Below, in pieces: positions 31,455 to 42,543 of a stretch of DNA of 64,000 nucleotides (position 1 is its first letter; every line of letters starts with the position of its first letter). The stretch covers positions 1-64,000 of the forward strand of contig JAACJP010000056.1 in assembly GCA_013368375.1 (NCBI GenBank), given 5' to 3'. The notes below the pieces were generated by a model. That model did not search any database. It saw only the letters and a list, made by a program, of their open reading frames with translations, and was not told where the DNA came from. Made by a program: the position numbers and the translations under genes. The stretch is from Tricholomella constricta. Its lineage: Eukaryota; Basidiomycota; Agaricomycetes; Agaricales; Lyophyllaceae.

Positions 31455-31652
31455 CTAAGAGCTTTGAGAAATAAAATAATCGGTGATCCTCGTAGGGTGG
31501 AGTGAATCAAACTGATCCAGGCGTGTCTGGCGACCGAAACTCGCGAGGACCATCTCCAACTTGCGCGCGAAGGGATCATCAAGGTCTGCAACATATGCAG
31601 TGATGCTTGAGGCAGCTGCAAGAGCTTCCTGTCGAGATGGCTTCGCCTCCAT
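31455..31652 (-). pseudogene. Detached C-terminal exon of the pogo-type transposase
   Basis: Sixty-six codons run from a good splice acceptor (TTTTTTCCAG before 31652) to the stop: PSRQEALAAASSITAYV, DLDDPFARKLEMVLASFGRQ and a terminal ITDYF motif. This tail is like the ends of basidiomycete pogo/CENP-B-type transposases. It lies close to the left inverted repeat, where the gene's 3' end belongs, but is cut off from the catalytic part by the nested insertion. Confidence 0.6.
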
Positions 31653-31949
31653 CTGGAAAAAAGTCAGTTGCACCAAAGCGCTCCATAGTTGAGGTAGTTG
31701 TAAGAGCATCGTAGCTAGTCCCCCTGTTTGTAGGCAGTTATAGCCTAGGTGTTCATCCCTATGACACTATGAGACACACAGTAGATACAAGTCAGGGCTC
31801 GATAATACCATATTTCTATATACGAGTAGCAGTATGTAGTCAAATGTAAAACATGTCGCCGCTGTTGAGCTCATCACCGTCCATAGAAAAGCATAGCGAA
31901 GAGTGAATTGTTCAGCTGGTCACAAATTCTATCTACGCCCTACATGAAA

Positions 31950-34009
31950 CTACAACTCCATTTCCCCATCATCGTCTGTAGCCGGGTCCTCCTCGTATTC
32001 CTTGAGGGCTGCCTTGAACGCCGAGATAGGGATAGCAGGAATATCACTGAATGCCACGGGAGGCGCACCGGCATCGAGACTGTTTAAAAAAAACAGCAAA
32101 TCAGAGATCATGTACGGAAGGACGAGGACATACTTACCGCCCATAATTGTGAAGCCGCTTTTGGAGCCGCTCGAGGAGTTTGTGTTGACGTGTCTCCTCT
32201 CCGAACATCTCGAGGGACGCTATATGCTTCTTGTATATCTCACGATAGTCATCGGCGTAGTAGGTGACGTCCGTCTTGGTGCCAGTTGTCCACTCGTCGA
32301 TGCTGCATTCAATCTAGATGTCGAAGCACACCATGAGGCAAGTGAAGCCTAAACAAAAAAAGACCACTCACCGTCGTTAATATGAGGGCGATGGCAGGCA
32401 CAGGCATCGGGTCAAACATGTCAGAATAGATAACACCCTCATCGCGCTTGTTGTTGAACCATAGCTTGCTCACTCCCATCTGAATGATAGGGTGCTGGTA
32501 GATACCCTTGCGGCTATCCTCCGTGAGTACCTTGCACAGTTCACGACACACTGATCAGTCTAGTAAGAGATGCAATCACCGCAGATACATACCTTGTAAA
32601 TATAGCCCTTCTCGAACTTCAGCTCTTCAGCGAGTTTGCGATTAGCCTTGATAGTCTTGGTCCTATGGCCGCTGCCGAAACCGTACATAGTCTCCACCAA
32701 TGCCGTGATTTTGTTCTTTGCTTCGCCACGCAGTTGGCTCCCGCGTTGCTTTATCTGTAGAAATTTATGACTTGAACGACATGGAGATAAAATTACTAGA
32801 TGCATACGATCTTCCCAATTGAGGGTGTGAGCTCCATCGGAATAATCTGGGCGTCCTCATTCGCACGATTCCAGGCCATTTTGACAAACTTGATCTCCAT
32901 GGCAGAATCGGGAAAGCCATCGATGGTGCTGATGAGACAGCGATAGATGTTTGCGGCGGCCAATATAACTTCCTTCCCGACATCATCGTAGTCCGATGCC
33001 TTGGGACGTCCAGTGTTGTCAGTGATCTTCTGTGCCTTCACAAAAACAAGTGTGTCTTCGTCTTCGTCAGAGTCTTCTTTCCGATTCCGTTTGTTACTGG
33101 CTGTTGTTGGAGAAAGTGAGCCCAACGGCAAAGGAGATGGTGGCGGTGAATTGTCGAAGGCTGCTGGGCTATCACCAGAGGACGCAGACAGGGAGGAGCT
33201 GACATGGCGCCCACCACCAGTACGGCGGCGCATGGGTCGGCCACGTGGCTCATCGTCGTCGTCATTGTCGTCCGTTGATAGTCCATCCGACTCGAGATTA
33301 GTCTCTTCGTAACGCTGTATTGATATGGGAGATGGTGCGCAGATAGTTGATGATAAATCACGTACCCCTGATGGAGGAGGGGGCACCTTTCCATGACGCT
33401 TGATGGCAGGTGTGGCAGTAGCGACTACAGCTTGACTGCGCCCGGAGACTCCTGCTGGCTTAGATGGGACAGTGCGAGAAGTGAACTGGGGGCGGGCAAA
33501 AATTAGTATCATAACAATGTGTTGTTTGAATACATACCACAGTATCGTGACGCTCTTCGAGGTCACTGTTGTCCACATCTTGAGTAATTCCTGATGCTTT
33601 ATCGAGCTTGTACTGTACTTTCTTGGCTCGAGCCACGCGACGTGCAGCAAGCGAAGCCTTCTTGGCTGCCGCTACCTCTTCATCTCGGACTATAAAATAT
33701 ATTCAGCTCCAAGACCATTCGAAAATCAGGAGAAACACTTACTTTGCTGAGCCACCTTTTCGGTCAGACGCCGATCTCGTGTTTCGCGTCGATGTGCCAT
33801 CGCTATTGGGTCAACTAGTTAGATAGCGCAATTGGAACTGAAAACAATGAATATACCATAATTCTCCTTGTTCGATGTATCATTTGCCGGGTTGGCAGTC
33901 TTTCTAGCCGTGACAACGGGCTTCGCAACCTTCGACACTTCTGGTTGTCATTAAAACAGAAGAAAAAAAGAAAAAGGCAACACGAACTAGTAGAGCTTGT
34001 GCCGGACAT
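31950..34009 (-). CDS. DUF6532-like protein, nine exons, carried inside the insertion
   Basis: Exons 34009-33988, 33940-33857, 33802-33743, 33689-33538, 33485-32808, 32754-32593, 32530-32372, 32313-32138, 32079-31950 join in frame to 540 residues. The N-terminal 80 residues are basic (MAHRRETRDRR, AARRVARAKK). About 150-230 is an acidic and Ser-rich linker. The conserved domain spans about 270-500: DYDDVGKEVILAAANIYRCL, AELKFEKGYIYK-type segment, GIYQHPIIQMGVSKLWF, IALILTTIECSIDEW, DYREIYKKHIASLE. I match this to DUF6532, common in agaricomycetes and of unknown function, from memory of its pattern. It is intact. It faces away from the Plavaka transposase across 370 bp. Confidence 0.75.
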
Positions 34010-34379
34010 GTTGTTAAATGAGAAGTGGTGTAAAAAGTGAAGCTGATCACGGCGATGAATGTACGAGGTTTTTTGAGACGAGAAATTGAAAAAATACCAC
34101 CCACTTTGAGCACCTTTTAAACCCCCCAGGTCAATAAACAATCAACAGAGTGAGACGCGTAAACAACGCGCCAACGTGACATGGTGGTGGTCAAACGAAA
34201 GAGGGAATGTGCATGAGATTTCGGAGCTTTCGGAATGTGTCCTAGAGACCAGGTGGTTGCGTAGCTTGGCACGCCGAAGAGCCAGGAGCCTGCTGCTGTA
34301 AAGGGGCTCAGTCGATAGGGGCGAGTGAACTGAAACACGCACTATCGCAAAAATCCTGGACTTCGAACATATTTCTGCA
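34010..34379. promoter_or_regulatory. Divergent promoter of the DUF6532-like gene and the Plavaka transposase
   Basis: 370 bp separate the two outward-facing ATGs. No TATA box stands out. A common regulatory region would fit the two genes acting as one transposon unit. Confidence 0.45.
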
Positions 34380-37300
34380 ATGGCACCAACCGTCAGTCCT
34401 CGATGCCCGTACTGTCAAAAAGCGAAGCCTACCCAACGTGCTGTAAACCAGCACATATTTGCCTCGAAGGCCTGCTACAAGTCATGGCAGGACGCTCTCA
34501 GCTCTGAATACAATGTCCCCTCGCCTTTGGGCCCAAAGCGAAAGGCGACGAAGACACCCGAGGACTCGGAATCCAACCCACCCAACAACAATGATAGCGA
34601 ACCCATTCTTGACGCAGAAGATGTCTTCGAGCTCCCACATGAACCTCCCAATAAGCGCCCTCGGGTAGAAGAGGTCGAGGATGAGGGAGAACCTCAACTA
34701 GAACCGCGCTGCACTCGCTATGTGAAAGAGTATCCGCTTCCTGCAGGACAATGGATTCGACAGGTAAAGTCTAGCTTTGAGTTGCTCCTTGAACGCCAGG
34801 TGGCCGCAGGAAAAGCTATATGGGAGCCGTTTGCGAGCGAGGACGAGTGGCAGCTGGCAATGTGGCTGATGAAGAATGCAAGCCAGAAGTCAACGGATGA
34901 GTATTTAAAGCTACCAATTGTGAGTGAATTACCTGTAACATGTCGCACAGCTCATCATTCTCGACCAGGTCCGAAACTCAAAAAATCTGTCATTCCATAA
35001 TAATTATTCATTTCTCAAGAAGGTCGATGCCTTACCCACTGGGCCAGAATGGAAATGCGACATTGTGAAAGTTCAGGGTGATCAAGTGGATGAGGATGGC
35101 GAAATGATGGAGGAGAACTTGGAGTTGTGGATGCGAGATCCCGTCGAGTGCATCCGGGAGCTGATGGGGAACCCTGCATTTCGGGAGTTCATGGCATTTG
35201 CACCAGAGCAGGTGTTTACCGATGAGGCATGTTCAGAGCGAATCTTCGACGAGATGTGGACTGCAGACTGGTGGTGGAAAATACAAGTCAGTGATCATAT
35301 ATTTGATTATACTGTCGTCCCTTGACGTCCAGCCTGCAGAAACTCTTACCAACAGGCGCAACACTTGCCCCGATTATCCTCTCTTCCGACAAAACACAAC
35401 TCTCTCAATTTCAGGGCGACAAGAAGGCCTGGCCCGTCTATCTGACCATCGGAAACCTTTCAAAGGACATCAGACGTCAGCCCTCGGCACACGCAACAGT
35501 ACTTGTGGGGTACCTACCAGTTGCAAAACTCGACTGCTACTCGGAGGCCAAGCGCTCGCTGGCAGGATATCGACTTTTTCATTACTGTATGTCCAAGATC
35601 CTCGAACCCCTCGTCAATGCTGGAAAGCAGGGAGTGGAAATGGTCTGCTCGGATGGGCACATTCGTCGAGTCTACCCCATCCTTGCAGCGTACGTTGCGG
35701 ATTACCCCGAGCAGTGTCTTGTTGCATGTTGCATGGAGAATCGGTGCCCGCGATGCGTAGTTGATCCAAATCAGCGGGGAAGTCCAGTAGAGTCTCTGGC
35801 ACGGGATGTCGATGCAACACTAAAGACTCTCGATGAACATAAGCGTGGTCAGGAGCCTCCTCAATTCGAGAATGAAGGACTACGTGCCGTTTATCAACCC
35901 TTCTGGCGACACCTGCCCCACTGTAACATCTTCGCCTCCTTTACGCCAGATCTCTTGCACCAAATACACAAAGGGGTCTTCAAAGACCACTTCGTCAAAT
36001 GGTGTACATCCATCATCGGGGAATCAGAGGTCGATGCGCGGTTCAAGGCCATGTCCGATTTTCCAGGCCTACGTCATTTCAAAAAGGGTATCTCGAGCGT
36101 GTCGCAGTGGACAGGAACTGAACTAAAAGAGATGGAGAAAGTTTTTCTTGGTGTTCTGGCGGGCGCAGTAAACTCGGAGGTACTTACCATTGCTCGCGCC
36201 CTGCTCGACTTCATCTACTACTCCCAATACCAATCCCACACCTCAACAACTCTCGGACAGCTCGAGTCCTCTCTTCGAACTTTCCATGCACACAAAGACG
36301 TCTTCATCAAGCTCGAAATCCGTGAGCACTTTGACATCCCAAAACTCCATTCCATCATGCACTACGTCGATGCAATCAAGGCCCTAGGAAGTGCGGATGG
36401 CTATAACAGCGAGTCACCGGAGAGGCTCCATATCGATTTCGCAAAGGAAGCTTACCGTGCGAGCAACAAGCGGGATTACACGGAGCAAATGGCGTTATGG
36501 CTACAGCGACGGGAGGCAATGTGGACGAGGGAGGCTTTCTGTGCATGGATTAATGGTAGCCTCACCCGAGAAGCGAAATCCTCACCTTCAGCTAATGGAC
36601 TCGATGAGGACGACGATGTTGACATCGACATTGTGACAGACAGCCGAGCTGAGCCACAAATTCCCGCGCCTCAACCATGCACCACCACTGCCGTCCCTGT
36701 CTCTTATGCCATCGCCAAAAGTCCTTCCTTCAAAAATGTCACCGTTGAACGTATTCACTCTGAATTTGGTGCCGTTGACTTCATCCCGGCGCTCACCAAT
36801 TTTCTTCGCACCTCCCTTCCAAGCACAACTATTCTCCCCAATCAACTTGACCGTTTCGACCTCTTCCGACAGATTGTAGTATCTCTCCCACCAAACCGGC
36901 ACCTCAGCGATAACATCCTCACCAACCGCATCAGGACAACTCCCGCAATAAAACCAAATGGACGCAAACTAGGCTCTCCACCGCATTTCGACACAGCACT
37001 GATCATCGAGAACTTGGCCGAACATCGGCAGTCGGGTGGATTCTCCGGTGTGTTGCACTTTCTCATCTCCTTGTTCAGCTCATTCATCTAAAGTACAGGC
37101 CTTCGTCCTGCTCAAGTTCGCGTTATCTTCATTCTGCCACCTCATCTCGGCACATATCTGCACCCCCTCGCATACATCGAATGGTTCACCCCCCTCGGAC
37201 GTCCCGACAACATCATTGGCATGCACACCATCTCTCGATCCACTCGTCAGCGCCGGAGGAATGCCGCCGTGATCCCAGTCACCCTTATCGCACGGGGCTG

Positions 37301-37427
37301 TCATCTGATGGCAAAATCTGGTGCGAGAATTGATCGTCATCTTACTACGGACAATGCTCTAGAACTTGCTACTCATTTTTACCTCAATCCCTACATTCAC
37401 GTAGATACATTCTCGATTATCAAATAA
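34380..37427 (+). CDS. Plavaka-type DDE transposase, intact
   Basis: Exons 34380-34919, 35020-35286, 35340-37047, 37099-37427 give 947 residues with all phases matching (the second exon may start 3 bases later). The N-terminus has a C2H2-like finger (CPYCQKAK...[10 protein letters not shown]). The core includes [70 protein letters not shown] and [19 protein letters not shown]. The last exon restores the conserved end (LAYIEWFTP ... [12 protein letters not shown]). This is the Plavaka pattern as I know it from agaricomycete genomes. Without the last intron the frame would stop at 37091. No disabling change is seen, so the element may be active. Confidence 0.85.
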
Positions 37428-37706
37428 ATGTGGTTGGTGAACAACATCAAAACTCGAAGTAAAGAACCGAACAGATTGAGATACTTACATATACTTACAC
37501 GGCATAGCAATGATAGCACGATAAGTCTCGATATCAGCTGCCGTGCTCTACTGCTCACCCCTAGCAACCCATAGATATCCGGTCAGCAATAGAGAGCAAC
37601 CGCACCTGATCGGAGATCGACGGAGTGCCCAGAGGTATATCTTGCACAGTGCCAAGGTTATAAAATCGAAATTTCGGTACATCGGGATATGAACTCGGCC
37701 GGGCAA

Positions 37707-39813
37707 CTATGACCTCGGTGCCTTTTTCCTGATGTCGATGGTTTCTTCGTCATCCATGTCATTCCCACCATTCTGCTCCTGACCCTCCTCTGCTTCACGT
37801 CGTGCCAGGACAGCTTGATGAATTTCCTCTTCTGTTCCTTCATTGTACAAATTTTTCTCATCCACCAGGTTGAGTAATTCGCGCAAATCCATTCGGTTGT
37901 GTTGCTGGAGGACACCGATTCTCTCGAGATGAGTCAGCGCATCAGAGACTTGATCCTCTGCTGCGACAATGGGATCCGAACTGCCCGAATCTTTGTTGAG
38001 CAGAGATAAGACGGGAATGGTTGGGACAGGTACAGTAGATGACTCGGAGTTGAGAAGGCTGTCTGGTAAAATGCCAGTTTTGCGCCAGCAGTTGTAAATT
38101 GTCGTTGTATCAACCTCTTTCCAAGCCATGTCAGCCATGCGCATGGCTTCGAGAATGTTGAGGTCATAGATATTGGCGGGGGAAACATTGCTATCATAGC
38201 GATCGATAGCTCGATTCATGAAACGGGCACGATAATGAGCTTTGAAGCACCGAATAACCCCGGCATCAGCTGGTTGCACGTGGGGGGTGAGGTTTGGCGC
38301 GAAATTTTCGACTCGGATATTCGTGAGATCATCTGGAACGATATGGGCGCTAAAGTTGTCCTGAAGCAAGAGAATCTTGCGCCCATCACGTCGCAGTTGT
38401 GCATCCCAGTTACGAAGCCATTCCTGGTAGAGAACCCCAGTCATCCAGGCCTTTGCGTTGCTTCGGTAGTAGAACCCAAGCTGAGCCCCCGACTTCCGTT
38501 GAAACGCGCGTGGGCGTGTCGCTTTGCCAATGACAAATGGAGGGAGTTTCTCGCTACCTGTCGCATTCATCGTGAATGCGTAGGTCAATCGCTTTTTGCA
38601 TCCTTTTACTCCGGACGACGGCTTATCCATAAGCCCCCGATCTGGCGGCATCCTGCGAAATTGCGAAACAGTGAATTTAAATTTTGACAAGAAAGAAAAC
38701 AAATCGTACGCCCAAAAAAGACCAGTTTCATCCATATTAAAGATGTCCTTCAATCGATAACCATGCTTCCTGATCAGCTCACGGAGGCGCTCGCGTTCGT
38801 GTTCGATGTCCCGGATATCTGCAGATGCAGCCTCGCCATGTCGCTTGAAGTTTCTCAAGCCACATCGTCTCTTGAGTGCGGTGAGCCATCCGTCGCTCAA
38901 TGCCAGTCTTTCATCTTCTGGTACACCTTGAAGGTCTGCGAAGCGGTTCCATTTCTGGCGAAGTATCTCGCCGTTGATTGGAATCTCGTCTGACATGGCC
39001 TTCGTAACCCAGAGCTCAAGCATCTCATTGACCTCCGGGTGCTCGGTCTGCTTGACGCGCTTGATATTTCCGGTCTGTCCCCGTGCCAGCGTGTCTGCAT
39101 ACTGCTGGCGATATTTTGGCTCATCCTTCAACCAAGCAGAAATGGTGGGCTGCTTGAGGCAGAGGTTGGGATAAATCTGGTTCCAGTGTGCCGCCGTCTT
39201 GCCTTGCTTGAACTTTGCGCCCTGGCCCCTGACCATGGTGCCAATCCAGGATCTCGATCTTCTGTTTCAACGTCGCATTCTCCTTCTTTGTAAAGACAGG
39301 TGCTGCCTTTTTCTTCTCTGCATACGATCCGGTTTTACGAGGTTGTTTGGGACCTAAAGGTAATGACACAAAATTCGGGTCATGCTAAATTACAGTCATG
39401 GCGGATGGGCACATACGCTTTCTTTTATTGCCGGCCGCCTTTTTTATTCCTCCTCCAAGCTCCTTGAGCTTCTCTACCAGTGTCTTCTGCTGCGAGTTTA
39501 AGCGTTGCAGCCCACGTTCGTAGTCAGAGGCCTTGTCGAGTAGCTCGAGTACTGTGTCCTCATCAACTAAATTTGCCTCGTTATCCAGCCAGTGCTCGTC
39601 TTCATCTGCAACATGCTCCTTTCTTGATAAACGGTCAAGGATATCATTTTTACGCGTCTTGATTTGTTCCTTGAGTCGAATAAGGCCTACTTTGAGCACA
39701 TCGAGCGCTTTCGTCGACATTGCAAGTCGCGTCGGCTTCTGCCGACGAATCAGGGTGAGTGCAGACAACACTCCTGACGTCTGATTTTGAACACGGCAGG
39801 CAAATTCGGCCAT
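37707..39813 (-). pseudogene. Pogo/Fot-type transposase, frameshifted and 3'-interrupted
   Basis: Exon 1 is 39813-39417 and exon 2 starts at 39353. An intron at about 38718-38662 is in frame and hidden in the open frame. The order is a coiled-coil-like N-terminus, a CENP-B-type HTH (LKQKIEILDWHH ... LKQPTISAWLKDE), a second HTH (KWNRFADLQGVPEDE) and the DDE catalytic domain (IFNMDETGLFW, LLLQDNFSAHI, HVQPADAGVIRCFKAHYR). A small shift near 39225-39236 (around GGGGCCAGGGCG) breaks the first HTH, and the C-terminus is replaced by insertion sequence ending at 37707. It is therefore dead in this copy. Autonomous relatives could still mobilise it through its intact ends. Confidence 0.85.
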
Positions 39814-40022
39814 ATCTTAGCCCCCGCAATTTTAGTCATGACCTTCAGACTGCAAATATTGAATACTTTGAACTATATTTATATATTTGTACTGCATTAT
39901 GGGTTATTGAAACCCTCCAAGACCTATGGGTTATGGAGTATGGGAGGTTTCCTAAATTTCCCTGCGAACCAACTTGGTGGAAGCCAAAATCTATGGGTTA
40001 CAACGAATTATGGGTTGTTACA

Positions 40023-40048
40023 GCTATGGGTTAGGACAGAGTTGACTG
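40023..40048 (-). repeat. Pogo-type terminal inverted repeat, right
   Basis: Complement of the left repeat with one mismatch, followed by TA. Confidence 0.9.
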
Positions 40049-40050
40049 TA

Positions 40051-40790
40051 TATCTATCTTGTATCAGCGCTCCACTGTCGCCAACTTCGGTTCTCCGAAT
40101 ATCCTCCAATACCCCGGTCGCGGCATTACAAGTAACTTCTGAAGAGTCAAAACGTTAGATCTACGCTTCGCATTGGTATCAACGACCTTTGAACGTTAAC
40201 CCTGGATCCTCTTTCATGCCAGCACATCTCAGGACATCGATACATCGTAAATTCGAGACACAGATTTCTGAGAGTCAACTTAACCAGAACACGGTGGTTT
40301 TCTACAAAGGCTTTCATGATCACTCGGTTTTCTGTGAGGCCGCTCCTCCCGCGTTCATCCCTTGGCCGAATATCTACAAACCGACATACCGGAAAACTTA
40401 CATAAGTCCAAGGTCTTAATCATCATCATCTCATCTTGGGAAGCTTCCTCGATCTATTATTGGCGACCATACGGAAGACGTTGCGCAGGTATTTAAAGCT
40501 TTCAGCCCTTCATGGAGGTGTTAGTTGCGAATGGATAGGCTGAAATGCAAACCTCCAAATTTCGGGCCGTAAATTTCTCTACTCCTTGGCGTAATATCTT
40601 CCAAAGAAATCGCAAGTATAGGTTTTTCCACTGTTTTCGGCAATTAGGACGTTCCCTGCGAGTCGCAACGAAAAAAAAACACACTCTAACTCGTTTCGTT
40701 CCGCCACTTCACTCCGAAGTTTGAGGCTCCCCGAACTCTGCTCTACTTCGGCAGACCAGAATTTTTACCCCCGACCATGTCCCGTTGTGT
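40051..40790. other. Intergenic, upstream of the Cys-rich gene
   Basis: No gene or repeat recognised. Includes short poly-A (40671-40680). Confidence 0.45.
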
Positions 40791-40798
40791 TATAAAAG
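40791..40798 (+). promoter_or_regulatory. TATA box of the Cys-rich secreted protein gene
   Basis: TATAAAAG lies 50 bp before the ATG at 40841, the usual distance for a strong fungal core promoter with a short leader. Confidence 0.7.
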
Positions 40799-40840
40799 GG
40801 CGCGGCCAAGGACTGAGCAAAGTCAATATTCCAAACCACG

Positions 40841-41347
40841 ATGTACTCTCTTAACCGCACCCTCGTGTTTGCTGCCGTTCTCGTCTCTGGTTTGGGTGCC
40901 ATTGCCTCTCCGGACATCAAGGCCAGCGGTGGTACGCATATTCCTCTCCTCTCGAGATATATATCAATTTTTGACCTTTCTGATATAGGCAGCTTAGCTG
41001 CCCGCGGCACATTGATCTTCTGCGACAAAGTCAACCCGTGTAACAAGAATGGGTGCGCGGGCATCAACAACCCCGACAACACAGGCTACGGAACCTGTAC
41101 GGCCAACTACAAAGGCTGTGACTGCTCCAACGTCTGCGGATCCGCTGTGAATCCTTGCGACGACCACGGCTGCAGCGGCTCGAGCAAACAAGATGGCTCC
41201 GACAGCACGTGCGAGGCGGGCGATTATCGTGGCTGCTATTGCAAGAGCACTTGCAACGATTCAATCAACTCGTGCTCGGCGAATGGATGTGCGGGCTCTA
41301 ATGGGCACTGCACTGCCGGCAAGTACAAAGGCTGCGAGTGTAACTAG
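40841..41347 (+). CDS. Small secreted cysteine-rich protein with three repeats
   Basis: Two exons, 40841-40931 and 40989-41347, encode 149 residues. The 57-bp intron (GTACGC...GATATAG) is a multiple of three without a stop, so an unspliced reading also stays open. The N-terminus is a signal peptide (MYSLNRTLVFAAVLVSGLGA). The mature part has three tandem modules of the pattern C-x3-G-C-x-G ... C-x-A-x-Y-x-G-C-x-C, for example NPCNKNGCAG ... ANYKGCDC. The third ends the protein at KYKGCECN. Similar Cys-rich tails occur on some secreted enzymes of mushrooms. A role as effector, antimicrobial or wall protein is only a guess. The strong TATA box suggests high, regulated expression. Confidence 0.75.
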   Translation: MYSLNRTLVFAAVLVSGLGAIASPDIKASGGTHIPLLSRYISIFDLSDIGSLAARGTLIFCDKVNPCNKNGCAGINNPDNTGYGTCTANYKGCDCSNVCGSAVNPCDDHGCSGSSKQDGSDSTCEAGDYRGCYCKSTCNDSINSCSANGCAGSNGHCTAGKYKGCECN

Positions 41348-41429
41348 ACATCCTGTCACCACATGCAAAGGTTTGCCCTCCCTTGTTTGAGCGTTTTCTA
41401 GAAGAAACTTAACATACTTGCCCCCAAGG

Positions 41430-42230
41430 ACGACTGTATCGTAGTCACAGTATTCGTTGTTCGCCGTCAAATTGTTTACCGTTACGCAATGCCACATGCG
41501 CCTCCTGAACAAGTTCTGAGTAATATTTCTGAAGCGCATAGTTGACGTCGATGTGCCCCAGCTGACGCAAGCCACGTCGAGGAGATGGTATCCTCTTCGA
41601 AATTCCGAGCCTCGTATTTCTACACACCCGCCTCGCCAGCATGTTGATCAATGCAGCGCTCTGAATTAACTTGATAGGCGCGGGACATGGATAAATGTGA
41701 TTATGGCGATCGCCAAGTTGGCCTTGGCTGTGAATCTAACATCAAGCGTATGTCACTTCAGGAGAGTAGAGCTGTTGAAGAATTGAGGCTTACACGTAGT
41801 ACATTCGAGATCGCGAAAATATGTGTCGTCGAAGGAGATTGTCATGGGCGCCACGCCGACGCAAGCCTCGAAAAGCTCGGGACTGATGCAGTACTGGGTG
41901 GTAAAACCGACGTCTTTAGGGCTTCCCATGATTGCAACCGCGGCGGTCATAGAGCCATGGAAGACCATGAACCAGAGAAAAGACGAGAAAGCGGCGATGT
42001 ACTTGTTTCCGTTGAAAGCTGCACGCACGCAAAGGAAGAGGAGGGAGGTCGGAGAAAAACATATGCTGTGTAGCACACAGATGGCTCCTCGCGTGATTTG
42101 AATACCTCAAGCTCCAGGAAGCACAGAGTTGACAATGGCGGCGTCTTCAGTTCTATGAACGCGTCGCTTCCAGTCCGGAGCCTAATAACGGAGCACGAAG
42201 CGTAGCTATGATCACCAAGAAGATCATTCA
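41430..42230 (-). pseudogene. Relic of a fungal 7TM-type membrane protein
   Basis: Minus-strand pieces at about 42023-41820 (NGNKYIAAFSSFLWFMVFHG, GFTTQYCISPELFEACV) and 41650-41590 (NMLARRVCRNTRLGI) resemble the middle and tail of agaricomycete multi-span membrane proteins of unknown function (the tail ACRVFRNTRLG-type motif). Intron-like joins exist, but the 5' part (42150-42080) does not match, and no full frame can be assembled. I take it as a partial, decaying copy. A working gene with unrecognised exons is less likely. Confidence 0.4.
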
Positions 42231-42543
42231 ATTATATTGGTGTTTTGTGGAGTGAGGAAAAGTGGGTATCGAGTCGAGCGCACAGTACTAGTTCCTTTGG
42301 CTCTTGTGGCCCCAAATTGCTGAGCCATCAGTGTCAATCTGCATTCCAGTCCAAGCCGTTTATCGCAAAAGAGTGAGCCATTCGATGCCTAGAAGTAAGA
42401 AATTCAGACAAAGCTCTGGGTGGGACGATAATGAGGGCGACGTTCGACTCAATGGCGCCCTGTTAAGCCGGGACGCGATTGATAAATAAGGGTCAACCCG
42501 ACATCAGGCAACCGTGACCACCACTGCGGCACCGAACTCTACT
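42231..42543. other. Intergenic, upstream of the cupin paralogue
   Basis: No feature recognised. The next frame upstream of ATG 42544 stays open to a GTG at 42514, so a slightly longer 5' reading cannot be excluded. Confidence 0.4.

Larger units (their letters stand above)
31690..37700. mobile_element. Nested two-gene Plavaka (KDZ/CACTA-type) insertion
   Basis: The interval holds two complete divergent genes, a Plavaka transposase (34380-37427, plus) and a DUF6532-like gene (34009-31950, minus), and sits inside the pogo transposase gene. The boundaries are set only by where pogo coding sequence stops (about 37707 and about 31652). I looked for CACTA-style terminal inverted repeats near both edges. 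The best I saw was CACTATGAGA at about 31763 against the complement of 37643-37653 (CACTGTGCAAG), which is too weak to call. Confidence 0.6.
31288..40048 (-). mobile_element. Pogo/Fot-type DNA transposon, split by a nested insertion
   Basis: Terminal inverted repeats at 31288-31313 and 40023-40048 (CAGTCAACTCTGTC-TAACCCATAGC) differ at one base, and TA flanks both ends (31286-31287, 40049-40050), as in Tc1/mariner-pogo insertions. Subterminal TATGGGTTA words recur near both ends. The transposase gene runs on the minus strand from 39813; its C-terminal exon lies far away at 31652-31455. The 6 kb between (about 31690-37700) is a second insertion. Without it the element would be about 2.7 kb, normal for this class. 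Confidence 0.85.

Noticed and set aside
37036..37091. Plavaka transposase ending at the stop at 37091
   Set aside because: A GT-AG intron at 37048-37098 joins in phase to an exon encoding the conserved family C-terminus, so the stop at 37091 is intronic.
31750..37660. CACTA-like terminal repeats for the Plavaka unit (CACTATGAGA and the complement of GCACAGTG)
   Set aside because: Only about 8 of 11 bases agree and no target duplication flanks them; below what chance would give in AT-rich edges.
41687..42101. Plus-strand frames of 92 and 128 codons
   Set aside because: They are antisense to the 7TM relic, whose minus-strand motifs are recognisable.
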